A stretch of 64,000 bases of DNA from Cercis canadensis (taxonomy: Eukaryota; Streptophyta; Magnoliopsida; Fabales; Fabaceae). This document shows positions 1 to 12,218 of this stretch, piece by piece. Location of the stretch: contig QAOA01000060.1 in assembly GCA_003255065.1 (NCBI GenBank), positions 352,021 to 416,020 of the forward strand, written 5' to 3'. Positions within the stretch are counted from its first letter, which is position 1; every line of letters begins with the position of its first letter. The notes under the pieces are model-generated. The model did not search any database, was not told where the DNA came from, and worked only from the letters and a program-made list of their open reading frames with translations. The translations under genes and the position numbers were made by a program.

Positions 1-157
1 TCAGGTACATCTTCTTTACTTATTCTATCTTAGGAAGTGGATTTTGATATGTAATGAAGATAGAAAGCTTCTATTTGTATTTGATTTTATTTAAGATTGG
101 CGAATTTTTAATGCAAGATGAGCATGCTAACTTGGCACTTGAATTGCTATTTCTTAG

Positions 158-3100
158 GATATTAGCACCCACCACATATATATTTTTCGCATCAGCAATT
201 CCAGTTATTTCTTTTGGAGAACAACTGGAAAGAGATACAGGTTTGTTATTGACTCCAATTTGAGTGATAGATGGAAGCTTCTTAATGATAAGATAGCTGA
301 TTTGATAAATGCAGATATATTGATATAATGCATCTCAAATTTGATGAACTGCGTTCCAATAATTTCCAGATGGAGTCCTCACAGCAGTTCAAACATTAGC
401 TTCTACTGCTTTGTGCGGAATTATACACTCTATTATAGGAGGTCAGCCTTTGTTGATTCTTGGTGTAGCAGAACCGACTGTAATTATGTATACCTTCATG
501 TTCAATTTTGCTAAAAGTAGACCAGATTTGGGTTCAAAGCTCTTTCTAGCATGGACTGGATGGTATTGTCTTTGACATAGTCATTTAAGTTACTCTTTAT
601 GACAAGTTACTATCGTATTAGTGCATCTTATGATTCTAAATGCGTGGGCAGGGTATGCATATGGACCGCCATCTTGCTATTCCTATTTGCTATCTTAGGA
701 GCTTGCTCCATCATCAACAGGTTCACTCGTCTAGCAGGGGAATTGTTTGGCCTTCTTATTGCAATGCTCTTCATGCAAGAGGCTATAAAAGTAGGAGGCA
801 TCTTTCTGTTTTTGCTGTATAGTAATTATCTTGACTAAGCAAATATTTAAGTGCAAAATGATTTGTGTCTCTTGTATGAAGTATGAAATAATGGAAATGT
901 GGTGAAATAAGATGTAGTATTGGATGGCATTTGGTAAAATTAATAAATGTCTTTTCAACCTGGGTTAAATGTACAGGGACTCATTCATGAGTTTTGTATT
1001 CCTGAGAGAGCAAATCCAACATTAACTGAGTTTCAATCTTCATGGAGATTTGGAAATGGGATGTTTGCCTTGGTTCTTTCCTTTGGTCTTCTGCTTACAG
1101 CATTGAAAAGCCGGAAAGCAAGGTCTTGGCAATATGGATCAGGTAAGTTTTATTTTTCTTAGAGGTTACAAATCACACTTATGCATATGCATAATCAACA
1201 GGGAAGAAAGTATATAATTTTCTTTCCCTTACAGTCAATTTCTGAGATATTGATAGGAATTGTGGTAATACTTTAGTTCTTCCCTTGGGATATATATATT
1301 CTTTATGAAAAGAGATAATTAACAGAACACTAGCCTGAAAAACAAGGACAACCAAGTAGGCATGATGCTGTTAAGGCGTCATGTATTAATGAATTTTAAA
1401 TTAAAGACTCTGCCTGAGTATTTGGAAAATTTTCTTTTAAGATAAAAAATTTCGCAAGATATGGGAGTTCTCTCTATCATGACAATTTTATTGCTGCTCT
1501 TGATACTGATTTTCTAAGTTGGCTTCCCTTTAATCCATGAAGAACACATAGTTAAAGGGTTTAAGCCGGAAATACTGCCACACTCATTGAGGAAAGAGGA
1601 TTATATGGAGGTTAAATCTGATCATTGCTGACCAAGAATTTGGCCATTTGCCCATGTTTCAGTAGTATTTAGATCTATTTTTACCTTCATACAGGATCAC
1701 TACGGAGCTTAATAGCAGATTATGGTGTCCCGTTGATGGTTCTGTTATGGACTGGCGTTTCTTATATACCAGCTGGAAGTATTCCAAAAGGAATCCCAAG
1801 GCGCCTCTTCAGTCCAAACCCTTGGTCACCTGGTGCATATGAGAACTGGACTGTCATAAAGGCATGGCTAGTTAAAGACTCTAAATTATTGTACTTTTGG
1901 GATATATGATAGTTAAATTTCTCTTTTAATCTTCAATTATTCAAATTCTTCATAGCAATTTCTCATGCAAAAAACTGAAAACACTTGCAGGACATGCTGA
2001 ATGTGCCGGTTCTCTATATTATTGGAGCTTTTATTCCAGCAACAATGATTGCCGTGCTCTATTATTTTGACCACAGTGTAGCATCTCAGCTTGCTCAGCA
2101 GAAAGAATTCAATTTAAGAAAGCCATCTTCTTTCCATTATGATTTACTACTACTAGGATTCATGGTACAATAACTTCCCTAGTTTCATGTGTCTCCCTCC
2201 TTTATGTAAAATGCCTTTGGTTTGTTTTTTGCTTAATGCTTTGCGCTGCCCTTCCATTGTGAAACAAAGTATGACTTCTTAATCTTCCTTTGAACTTAAA
2301 GTGATCCTCATTTAATACATAGACGGTGGTGAATGCATGACAGGTCATAATATGTGGTCTCCTTGGTATTCCCCCAGCAAATGGTGTCATTCCACAATCT
2401 CCAATGCATACCAAAAGTTTGGCTACATTGAAGCACCAGGTAAGCAAATTCATCACAAATACAAGCTTCCTGTTTCCTTTTTATATAGAGCTTGAGAGTC
2501 ATAATTGTTACTTAAGCAGGAGCTTAAAATCTCCAGATTATGATGTAAAATTTCATTAACACAAACATCGGTAGGCCTAGAGTCTATAAAGCAGTGGTGG
2601 GGGAAAGAGTAAATACTAATGGCATGTGTACTGCACTTAATGGTCCTCAAATGTTATTTCATCGTCAATTTTTGGTGATTTACAGTTGCTTAGAAACCGG
2701 CTTGTTGCAATAGCTCGAAATTTAATGAGAAAGCAAGCAAGCTTGGGACAAGTATGCGGAAGCATGCAAGAGGCTTACCAGCAGATGCAAACTCCATTAA
2801 TTCACCAAGAACCTTCTTCTCAGGTATGTGGGATTGTGAACTTCTTATCACACTTCCTTTTAGCTATTATATAAGAGCATGTCATTCTTGTTGATAATGC
2901 TTTTTGCAACATGATTACTCTTCAATACTGGATAAATCAACAATTGATAACGATTTCTGGCACATGATTCCAAACTTCCTTCTTTGTGTTTTAATAAGGC
3001 CTAATCTAGGATATATATACAGAAGTCCACCATGAAATCATGATTTAAACAAACTAAACATTTATAAAATCCTCCCTAGCATTTTGATCCGGAAGAACAG

Positions 3101-4296
3101 TACAAAAATCATCAAACCTTGCCTAATTTTGTTCTGACAGGGATTAAAAGAGTTGAAAGAGTCAACTATTCAGTTGGCATCAAGCGTGGGGAATATAAAT
3201 GCTCCAGTGGATGAGACAATATTTGACGTTGAGAAGGAAATTGATGATTTATTGCCTGTTGAGGTTAAAGAACAACGAGTGAGCAACTTGCTGCAATCTC
3301 TGATGGTAGGAGCATGTGTTGCAGCAATGCCTTTCCTGAAAAAGATTCCAACATCTGTACTGTGGGGCTATTTTGCTTTCATGGCCATTGAAAGCTTACC
3401 AGGCAACCAGTTCTGGGAACGGATTTTATTACTTTTCACAGCTCCAAGCAGAAGATACAAGTATTGTCTAACTCTTAAACACCATTTCCAGTTATTCTCT
3501 CCCTCTTTAATAAAGAAATTATTGAGTTGCATTCACTTGCTTCTTCTTCTTTGTTTCATAAAGGGTACTGGAGGACTGCCATGCAACTTATGTGGAGACG
3601 GTACCCTTCAAGACAATTGCAGTATTCACACTCTTTCAGACCACTTACTTGCTTGTTTGTTTTGGGATCACATGGGTTCCCATTGCCGGGGTTCTTTTCC
3701 CACTGATGATCATGCTTCTGGTTCCTGTAAGACAATACATTCTGCCCAAGTTTTTCAAAGGGGCACACCTTCAGGATTTAGATGCAGCAGAGTATGAAGA
3801 AGCAACTGCTTTACCGTTCGACCTTGCTACAGTAAGTCATTAATGTCAATTGTGAAGCTTCAAAACATATATGTAATCAACAGCAAAATTTACATTCTTG
3901 AATGATTTCAATCCGTGACTTATTTTGGATGATGGCATAACCGTATTGAAATCAATCGATGACTTATTTTGGCTCGTATCTTTCTTGTGTGCATGCAGGA
4001 GGGGGACTTGGGTAGGACAGCTTCCTTTGCAGATGATGGAGAGATTCTAGATGGAATGATTACTAGAAGCCGAGGTGAGATTAGACGTATTTGCAGTCCC
4101 AAGGTGACAAGTTCCACTTCAACGCCATCCAAAGACTTCATAAGTCTTCAAAGCCCAAGGTTGCAAGATAAAGTGTTCAGCCAGCCCTCGTGTAAGCCAA
4201 CTGCGAGGGGATCATAGCCCTCGTTTTGTTGGAAGGGAACCATTTAGTCCAAGACATGGAGAAGCCAAGCCATCCAATTTGGGGAAAAGTGGTTGA
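158..4296 (+). CDS. BOR: Borate exporter, BOR family (SLC4-like anion transporter); 5' end outside window, C-terminus frameshifted
   Basis: BOR proteins are plasma-membrane exporters that move borate out of cells for xylem loading or boron tolerance. Exons read from splice sites are 158-240, 370-562, 652-790, 977-1142, 1695-1861, 1991-2164, 2344-2439, 2686-2823, 3141-3460, 3564-3831 and 3999-4296; all phases agree up to the last exon. Family blocks appear in order: [122 protein letters not shown] and [16 protein letters not shown]. The overall match is best to the BOR1/2/3 clade. The first exon, with the start codon, lies upstream. The intron after 1861 has a GC donor. In the last exon the open frame stops at 4215-4217. 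From 4183 the next frame carries SPR-type repeats typical of BOR tails and stops at 4294-4296, so a 1-nt insertion near 4181 is likely. Confidence 0.95.
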
Positions 4297-4890
4297 AATT
4301 TGGTATTGATTCATGAGTTGGTATATAAGACACTACAATTACAAGGACTGGGGAGATGGCACAGATTAATACTGAAAATATTGGATGCCTTAAGTGGCGT
4401 GTCCATTACTCCTTCACAAAAACAATTGATGCGAAATATCATGTCTTAATATAAATTAGAAGCTGAAGAAAAATATGTAACATAGTTTTTCTTGTTTTAT
4501 AATAGTAAGAATTGTTGATGTTTGGGATCTTGTTTCTGAATGCAATTGTAGAGGCATTATGAGTTATCTCCCTACCATGTTAGTACCACCTCAGTAAACT
4601 CCATTTTTGCGAATGGCTGTTTCGATAGAGATAACACTTCCGTGGAACTCATTACTCGTATAACTGTTGGTGCCTTGGCTGACCACTTGAGATTAGCAGT
4701 CTCAGACTTTTGGATTAAAACAGTCACAAAAGTTTCCAAGACAAGCAACTCTTCAGCCGATGATGTTGATAGCGATATGTTTGGTATAACATGACACCAC
4801 CCAACATAAAAGAAACAGAGAACTTCTGCTAAATTTGATAAATTCGGTATTCTTCATGAGAGAATCTAATACACAACCTGCACCATGAGA
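4297..4890 (+). other. BOR 3' UTR and short intergenic stretch
   Basis: There is no coding potential here. The first 200-300 bases are probably the BOR 3' UTR, and the rest is unique AT-rich DNA running up to the target duplication of the copia insertion. No clear terminator or second gene is seen. Confidence 0.5.
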
Positions 4891-4895
4891 AGCAG

Positions 4896-5191
4896 TGTTG
4901 AAAACGTGCCTTAGGAATCTGTCAAAGTTTGTTTACTAGCTGTTACTGTTAGTGGGTTGTTAGTTCCTATTTTTCTGCTAAGCTATTATTTTACTTAAGT
5001 AGTGGACTATGTTGTTAGTTGTGCTGACTAGAATTTTGGGGGATGATCCTTTATTCTAGCATCTTTCATGTGTATTTAAGTCTTAAGTTATCTTCAATAA
5101 AATTATTCTTAGCAGCTCATATTCCTTCTTGTTGTTTTCTGCTTTCTGCCTATTATATTTTTTGCTGTGCATTTCTGTTTAAAAAATAACA
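4896..5191 (+). repeat. 5' LTR of copia element 1
   Basis: This 296-bp LTR begins tgttgaaaac and ends aataaca. It contains a TATTTAAG core near 5075 and an AATAAA signal near 5096. Against the 3' LTR it has 23 extra bases near 5141-5165. Confidence 0.95.
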
Positions 5192-5193
5192 AT

Positions 5194-5205
5194 TGGTATC
5201 AGAGC
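5194..5205 (+). promoter_or_regulatory. Primer-binding site of copia element 1
   Basis: The motif tggtatcagagc lies 2 nt after the LTR. It is complementary to the 3' end of plant initiator-methionine tRNA, the usual copia minus-strand primer. Confidence 0.95.
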
Positions 5206-5297
5206 TTTCTTCTTGAGGGACCCTGTGAGTGTCTTAGTGAGTTTTTGAGAGCACCTATACACTGACCTTACCTTTACAGAAATCAAACCTTCAAGCC

Positions 5298-8200
5298 ATG
5301 AATGCTGAGGTAGGTTTCACTCAAATTTCTCCACCAATCTTTGATGGGGAAAATTATTAGATATGGACAGTGCGTATGGAAGCCTTTCTTGAAGCCTTGG
5401 ATGTTTAGGATGCTGTGGAAGATGCAGATTTTCATGTTCCAGCTTTACCAGATGACCCCACAATGGCTCAATTCAGAAATCACAAAGATAGAAAAGCAAA
5501 GAAGACAAAGGCAAAGGCCATTCTTTTTGCAGCAGTCTCACCCTCAATTTTCACCAGAATTATGACGCTAACATCTGCAAATGCCATTTGGAATTATCTC
5601 CGAGATGAATATCAAGGTGATAAAAGGATTAAAGGCATGAAAATGCTTAATCTTATCAGAGAATTTGAAGTACTTAAGATGAAGGAGTCAGAAACCATCA
5701 AAGAATATTCTGACCAGCTTCTTAAAATTGTAAATCAAGTAAGATTACTTGGCACTGAACTTTCTGATTCTAGAATTGTTCAAAAGCTTCTTGTAACTGT
5801 ACCAGAGAGGTTTGAAGCCTCAATTTCTGCTTTAGAAAATACTAAGGATCTATTGAGTATTGCTTTGGCAGAAGTAATTCAATCTTTGCAGGCCACTGAA
5901 CAGAGAAGACTCATAAGACAATAGGGTACAGTTGAAGGAGCTCTGCAGTCAAAGCACCAATCCGGTGGCAAGGGAAAGAAAAAGAAAAGCAAGGACATAG
6001 TTGCAATTGGAGATGCTACTTCTAATAACAATAATAGTAGAAGCAAAAAGGAAAGAATTCCACCTTGTAAACATTGTGGTGGCAAATCTCATCTTTATTT
6101 CAAATGCTGCAGGAGACCTGATGCAAAATGCAATAAATGCAACCAAATGGGGCATGAGGCAGTAATATGCAAAGCAAAAATTCAACAAGCAGCTATTGAA
6201 GCAAAAAATGCTAGTCAAGAGGAGCAAGATCAGCTTTTTGTTGCAACCTGTTTTTCCAGCAGCAGCAACTCATGTGAATCCTGGTTAATTGATAGTGGCT
6301 GCACCAACGATATGACCTATGACAGAGAGTTGTTCAAAGAATTGGAGAGCACTGAAGTTAAATGGGTCAGAATTGGAAATGGTGAACACATTCCAGTAAA
6401 AGGAAAAGGCACTATAGCTATAACAAGCTACTCAGGTACAAAAATTCTTACTGATGTTTTGTATGTACCTAATATTAGTCAAAACTTACTCAGTGTTGGA
6501 CAGTTACTTGAGAAAGGATTCAAAGTTATTTTTGAAGACAAATGTTGCATAATCAAGGATCCAACAGGCCAAGAAAAGTTCAAGGTTAAAATGAGGAGCA
6601 AGAATTTTTCATTTGATCCAATGAAGGAGGAGCAAGCTGCCTTCCCAGTTACAGCAAGCTCAACTGATCTTTGGCACAGGAGGTTAGGTCATTTCCATCA
6701 TTTGGGAATGAACTACATGCTGAGAAATCAACTTGTTCGTGGAGTACCTACCTTAACAGCAAAATTAATTGAATGTGAAGCATGTCAATTTGGAAAGCAA
6801 ACAAGGCAACCATTCCCTGAAGGTGTTTGGAGGGCCACACAAAAGCTCCAGCTAGTTCACACTGATCTTGCTAGTCCACAAAGAACTCCATCACTAAAAG
6901 GAAGTCTCTATTATATCATTTTTATAGATGATTTAACCAGAATGTGCTGGATTTATTTTCTTAGATACAAATCAAAGGTTGCATAGGTGTTTTAGAAATT
7001 CAAAGCTCATGTAGAAAACCAAAGCAGGTGTAATAATCAGGTTCTAAGGTCTGATAATGGGAAGGAATATGTCTCAAATCAATTTCAACAATTTTGTACT
7101 GAGGCTGGAATAGAACATCAGCCTTACACTTCTCAGCAAAATGGAGTGAGTGAAAGGAAAAATAGATCAATCATGGAGATGGCTAGGTGTATGCTGCATC
7201 AGAAAGACTTACCAAAGAAATTTTGGTCTGAAGCTGCAAATACTGCTGTGTTCATTCAAAACAGGCTGCCTACAAGAGCTGTGCAAAATCAAACACCATT
7301 TGAAGCTTGGTTTGGTTTCAAACCTTCTTTGGATTTTTTTTAAGATATTTGGTTGTTTATGCTACTCACATGTGCCTCAGGTTAAGCGTGATAAACTTAA
7401 CAAAAGAGCAGAACCCGGAATATTTATTGGCTACAGCACCATCTCTAAAGCTTATAGAATTTTTCAGCCTCAAACAGAGAAAATCCTAATAAGTAGAGAT
7501 GTGTACTTCATGGAGGACGAAAAATGGAGTTGGAATGACTCAAAGGAAAATCAAAATCCTCTGCTGGTACTTGAAGACACAGTAGATGATCCACCTGTTA
7601 GAGGCACCAGATTGCTCTCTGACATCTATCAAAGAAGCAATGTGGCAGTGTGCAATGTAGCAGTGTGTGAACCTGCAAGCTTTAAGGAAGCTATGATGGA
7701 CCAAAGATGGTTGGCTGCAATGCAAGAAGAGCTGTCCATGATTGAAAAAAATCAGACCTAGGAACTAGTTCAAAAACCTCATGATAGAAATGTCATAGGT
7801 GTCAAATGGGTGTTCAAAACAAAATTCAATCCTAATGGTTCAATAAACAAGCACAAAGCAAGGCTTGTGGTAAAAGGTTATGGACAAATATTTGGGATTG
7901 ATTATTCTGACACTTTTGCTCCTGCTGCCAGACTTGATACAATTAGACTGCTACTTGCCATTGCAGCACAAAAGGGATGGCAAATGTTTCACATGGATGT
8001 CAAGTCGGCTTTTCTCAATGGACTTCTGCAGGAGGAGATTTATGTTGAGCAGCCAGAAGGTTTTGTAATCAAAGGCCAGGAAGACAAAGTTTACTTGCTA
8101 AAAAAGGCTCTTTATGGCTTAAAGAAAGCACCAAGGGTCTGGTACAGCAGAATCAATGATCATCTGTTGAGTTTGGGCTTTCAAAGAAGCCTATCAGAAG

Positions 8201-9213
8201 CTACACTCTATGTTAAGCATTCTGGTACAGAAATTCTAATTATTTCTATGCATGTTGATGATCTTTTGGTGACAGGAAGTAATGCAGCACTTATTGATGA
8301 ATTTAAGCAAGAAATGCTGAATGTTTTTGAAATGATTGATCTTGGTCTTATGACCTATTTCTTGGGAATGGAGATCACTCAAGGGAAGCATGAAATTTTT
8401 ATTTGTCAAAACAAGTATGCAAAGGAGATCCTCAAGAAATTCCACCTTGATAACTGCAAAGAAATGAACACTCCTATGAATCAAAAGGAGAAGTTCAGCA
8501 AGGAGGATGGGGCTGATAAAGTTGATGAAGCTCATTTCAGAGGATTAATAGGGTGTTTAATGTACCTTACAGCAACAAGGCCTGACATCCTATTTGCAGT
8601 AAATATTCTGTCAAGATTCATGCATTGTGCAAGTGAATTGCACTTTAAGGCAGCAAAAAGAGTTGTAAGATACATCAAAGGAACTGTCAATTATGGAGTG
8701 AAGTATTGCAAGGAACAAAATTTCAGATTATTCGGTTATTCTGATAATGATTGGGCAGGTTCTTTGGATGATATGAAGAGTACTTCAGGGTACTGTTTCA
8801 GTATGGGTTCAAGTGTTTTCTCTTGGTGTTCCAAGAAGCAAGAAATAGTAGCTCAATCAACAGCAGAAGCTGAGTTCATTGCAGCAACAGCAGCTGTCAA
8901 TCAAGCTATTTGGTTGAGGAATATTCTAGCAGATTTACGTTTGGAACAAGACCAAGGCACAGAAATCCTGGTGGACAATCAAGCAGCAATTTCAATCTCA
9001 CATAATCTAGTGTTCCATGGAAAGACCAAGCATTTCAATATCAAATTGTTTTATTTGAGAGAAGTGCAGGAAAATGGAGATATAAGTCTGGTTTATCACA
9101 AAACAGAAGACCAAGCTGCTGATATTTTTACTAAGTCTTTTTCACTTAGTAGGTTTGAGTTTCTGAGAAATAAACTTGGAGTTTGCAGCTTCCAAGGCAA
9201 GGAGGAGTGTTGA
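5298..9213 (+). pseudogene. Decayed gag-pol polyprotein of copia element 1
   Basis: The reading frame starts at the ATG at 5298 (MNAEVGFTQ). A UBN2-type gag is followed by two CCHC zinc knuckles at about 6067-6175. Then come the protease motif LIDSG near 6287, the integrase HHCC region from about 6672, the integrase core with RSDNGKEY near 7050, reverse transcriptase with the active-site variant HVDD near 8250, and RNase H with SDNDWAG near 8740. Six in-frame TAG stops lie at 5358, 5406, 5922, 6984, 6993 and 7759. A +1 frameshift occurs in a T run at about 7335-7342. The long RT-RNase H frame 7810-9213 stops at a TGA inside the first bases of the 3' LTR. The element cannot encode a working polyprotein. 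Confidence 0.93.
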
Positions 9214-9480
9214 AAACGTGCCTTAGGAATCTGTCAAAGTTTGTTTACTAGTTGTTACTGTTAGTGGGTTGTTAGTTCCTATTTTTCTGCTAAGCTGTTA
9301 TTTTACTTAAGTAGTGGACTATGTTGTTAGTTGTGCTAACTAGAATTTTGGGGCATGATCCTTTATTCTAGCATCTTTTATGTGTATTTAAGTCTTAAGT
9401 TATCTTCAATAAAATTATTCTTAGCAGCTCATATTCCTTCTTGTTGTTTTCTGCTGTACATTTCTGTTTAAAAAACAACA
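9208..9480 (+). repeat. 3' LTR of copia element 1
   Basis: This 273-bp LTR begins tgttgaaaac and ends aaacaaca, followed directly by the agcag target duplication. It is 97% identical to the 5' LTR outside one 23-bp gap. Confidence 0.95.
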
Positions 9481-9639
9481 AGCAGAAACGTTTTGCATCC
9501 ATGTTCAAAATAATCCCACTATCAGAAACCCAGAAGTGATAATATCTAAACCTAAGAATTTATATTCAGAGCACAATAATATCACAGCCCCTTGGCTCAG
9601 ACTTTCCCTTGGCATTTCAAGATACATCATACACAATAC

Positions 9640-10004
9640 TCTCCATTATAAACAAGTGAAAAAGGAAAAGCCACTGTTTAATTTTCTCCAAGTTAGTTCA
9701 ACATTGAAAGACAAACATCAAAAGCAACCACCCTCGGGAAGGTATGGGCCTCCATTCATATTTGCCAAATCTTGAATTGATAGAGAAAATTAATCATTTG
9801 AAAGAAAGTAATTCTGAGAACCTTGAAAAATCTTGAATATAAACAAGTAACAAAGCAAAAGCCACCGTGCTATTTCATCTTACTTCATTAGTTCGATTTT
9901 ATAAGATAAACAACATAAATAGCCACCCTTGGGCAGGTTTGATCTAAATTTATAATCTGCCCAATCCTCAATTGATAAACAAATTGCATCATATGGGAGA
10001 AAGC
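9640..10004 (-). repeat. Diverged tandem duplication in the 3' region of the LYR gene
   Basis: Two segments, about 9640-9810 and 9830-10004, share the same ordered landmarks. These are an aacaagt start, an aaaagccac block, a caaccaccctcggg/tagccacccttggg block, and an ending with ttgaattgatag/ctcaattgataaac and a gaaagaaag/gagaaag tail. They look like an old tandem copy of about 190 bp in the probable 3' UTR of the minus-strand gene. The rest of 9486-10007 shows no gene. Confidence 0.5.
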
Positions 10005-10007
10005 AAA

Positions 10008-11707
10008 CTAAGCAGCTTTAGGACTCTTGCTGAATTTACGACCAGACATTTGCTCTGACTCATACAGTATGTGGTTTATAAGTCCCCTTGCAGCACTGCA
10101 AAACCAGAAACCAAGCGTCATTAGGTGCTGAGAAGAAGAAACCATATGTACACTGTCCCTGTATGCATGCATGTATTTTTTAACACCAAATAATCTATCC
10201 TTTCGTTCTTCCCTCCCCCTTTCTCCATATAAGGAGGCAAAGAAAAAGAATGGTAAAAGAGTAGGAATCTAGAAGATATGCACCAAAAAAATGCAATGAA
10301 GTAGAAGAACAAGCTTACTCATCCTTAAACTTTTGAATCTTCTCTGGGTCTGTCTCATGCATGTTTTTCTTAAATTGCTGTCTCACCATATCAACAACAA
10401 GTTCTGTATTATGTTGCTGCAATGGCAAACATGTAATCACTGAAATAAGTTTCACACATCTATTAGCAAATGAGTAAAATCATATGAGAATTCACAAAAC
10501 AAGTTTCACACATCCTTTAGCAAATGAGTAAAATCATTTGAGAATTCACACATCTTTTCTTAATAAAACTTACCATAATTTCGTTACTTTAGCATTACCT
10601 TACAATGACATACAACACAAGGATTCTTGAAATTTTCCCCACTCCTTTTCTTTCAATAAGCAAGATATAACCACAATACATAGACCCTTTTTTCTCCAAA
10701 GTGATAATCTTTTTACAACTAACTCTCTGAAACCCTAACTTCTTACAGTAATGAAAAAAAAATCAGAATACCTTACTTGATTATTTCTTTCATCCCAAAG
10801 TAATAAACAGTAGTTCTACCAACCCTCTGACAGCAGAACTTAGAAAGCAAAAACATTAGCACAATAAATTATAGAGCGTAATCTTCTCATGGAACTTGAA
10901 GCTTCTCTAATCCTTTCACATGAAAATTTCTGCAACGCCACCTCTGTTTGACACTTGGTCAAACAATTTTTATTTTCTTTTTTCTTCTATTTGGCAAGTG
11001 ACATGAGCAAAAGGGATAAAATCAAATCTATAAAGCGGAGGAGCTCTTTTTTTCTGTCCCTATACTTGCAAACTAAAGCACCACAAAGTCTGAGATGAAT
11101 GGCAGTTATTGCTATCATAATCATCCCATTACCATCCTCAAGTAGATACTGTATTATCAGAATAGTTTAGGAGAGCATCTGGCACTTCAACAAAGTTGTT
11201 TACAAGAACATGGGATGCAGGTATCTCCTTATTGAAGTTCTCATCCATACTTAAATTACTTTTATAGGCTAACGACAGTGATGACTTATTTACAGAGCTA
11301 TAAAGATCAAATTTTGGTTTTGACCGACGGCATTTTAGAAGAAACACATCACTTCAAATGCACTTCTTCACGCGTAATCCTATTCAATTTTGTTGGCAGC
11401 AATAAGCTCCCATTGGAGCTGAAGTGTGAGTTGGTGCGTGTATGTGCATGACCAAGAGAAAGAGATAGGGAGACCGGCATACCCGATGACCAATATATTT
11501 AGCTCTTCGTAGGCATTCGCGGTAAAGCTAAAAGAAAGAAACTTGTATCAGCTACAATTTCAAACATAAACACAAGGAGTGTAGATAGGACTCTTAAAAT
11601 AATAGAAAAATAAGAAAAAAAACAAAAAAGAGAGAATGTTTTAACTATCTCACCCTAATGACATTGTTGGCCAGCTCAGGAGGTAGCGCAGTTTGAAGAG
11701 ACGGCAT
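10008..11707 (-). CDS. LYR-motif (complex 1 LYR-like) small mitochondrial assembly protein
   Basis: Four coding exons on the minus strand are 11654-11707, 11483-11527, 10319-10416 and 10008-10095. They give 285 nt, or 94 residues plus stop, and all phases fit. The protein starts MPSLQTALPPEL. Exon 2 opens with the diagnostic LYRECLRR motif. Exon 3 carries VRQQFKKNMHETDPEKI, the conserved phenylalanine-containing part of the family, and the protein ends GRKFSKSPKAA. LYR proteins are small three-helix factors that act in mitochondria in Fe-S cluster delivery and respiratory-complex assembly. This one matches a plant subgroup (At1g76065-like, from memory), whose exact client I do not know. An acceptor just upstream of the ATG near 11742 implies an intron in the 5' UTR. 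Confidence 0.85.
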
Positions 11708-12015
11708 CTTTACTAAAGATTTCTTTCAAATTCTACACGGACCTGCGAAAAAGACAAGCTAAACTATGTTAAAGAGCACAACCGTAAATTGAACAAAAAC
11801 AAAATAAATTTATGATCTCCTAATATGATAGAAATTCGAGAAATGATGTCTTTGTTAATCAACGGAAGTTAGACAGATTTGCACAGCGCATAGAGACAAT
11901 TCATCGAACAATTTACAGCTAGAAAGATGGAAAGTACTATTGTTCTACTCGAATTTGACACGCAGGAAATCGTGAAAAGAAAAAGCAGAAGCAGGATTGC
12001 AGCATTAGCACTTGC

Positions 12016-12130
12016 CTGATTCAGAAAATGAAACAGAAGCTGCAGAATCAACTCCGAGTCCGGCGTAGCAGCAGGATGGGACTATCCACCAGAGAGAGCA
12101 CAAGGAAAGGAAATAAAGACACAAAAGGAA
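12016..12130 (-). other. Probable 5' UTR exon of the LYR gene
   Basis: On the minus strand the segment ends ..AATCAG and is followed by GCAAGTG, an excellent GC-type donor. The matching acceptor is at about 11742 (ttttcgcag). The upstream boundary is a guess. This is inference from splice sites only. Confidence 0.4.
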
Positions 12131-12218
12131 AGCCGACTCGGCGTTTTGGCTGGCGTGAAGTAAACGACTGAGCGTTTTTATTTTAAGCTAGAAACTTGGG
12201 CACAATATTTTTTAGTTT

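Larger units (their letters stand above)
4891..9485 (+). mobile_element. Full-length Ty1/copia LTR retrotransposon (element 1), decayed
   Basis: The element is flanked by a perfect 5-bp target duplication, agcag, at 4891-4895 and 9481-9485. The 5' LTR is 4896-5191, the 3' LTR 9208-9480, and both begin TG and end CA. A tRNA-iMet primer-binding site follows the 5' LTR, and a purine tract precedes the 3' LTR at about 9195-9207. Domain order is gag, protease, integrase, reverse transcriptase, RNase H, which is the copia order. The LTRs differ by seven substitutions and one 23-bp indel over about 273 aligned bases, so the insertion is not recent. It lies about 600 bp downstream of the BOR gene in the same orientation. 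Confidence 0.96.

Noticed and set aside
3153-3797. Continuous ORF of 214 codons in the BOR gene
   Set aside because: After 3460 it reads through an intron and then a wrong frame of the next exon. The spliced model at 3460/3564 keeps the family sequence.
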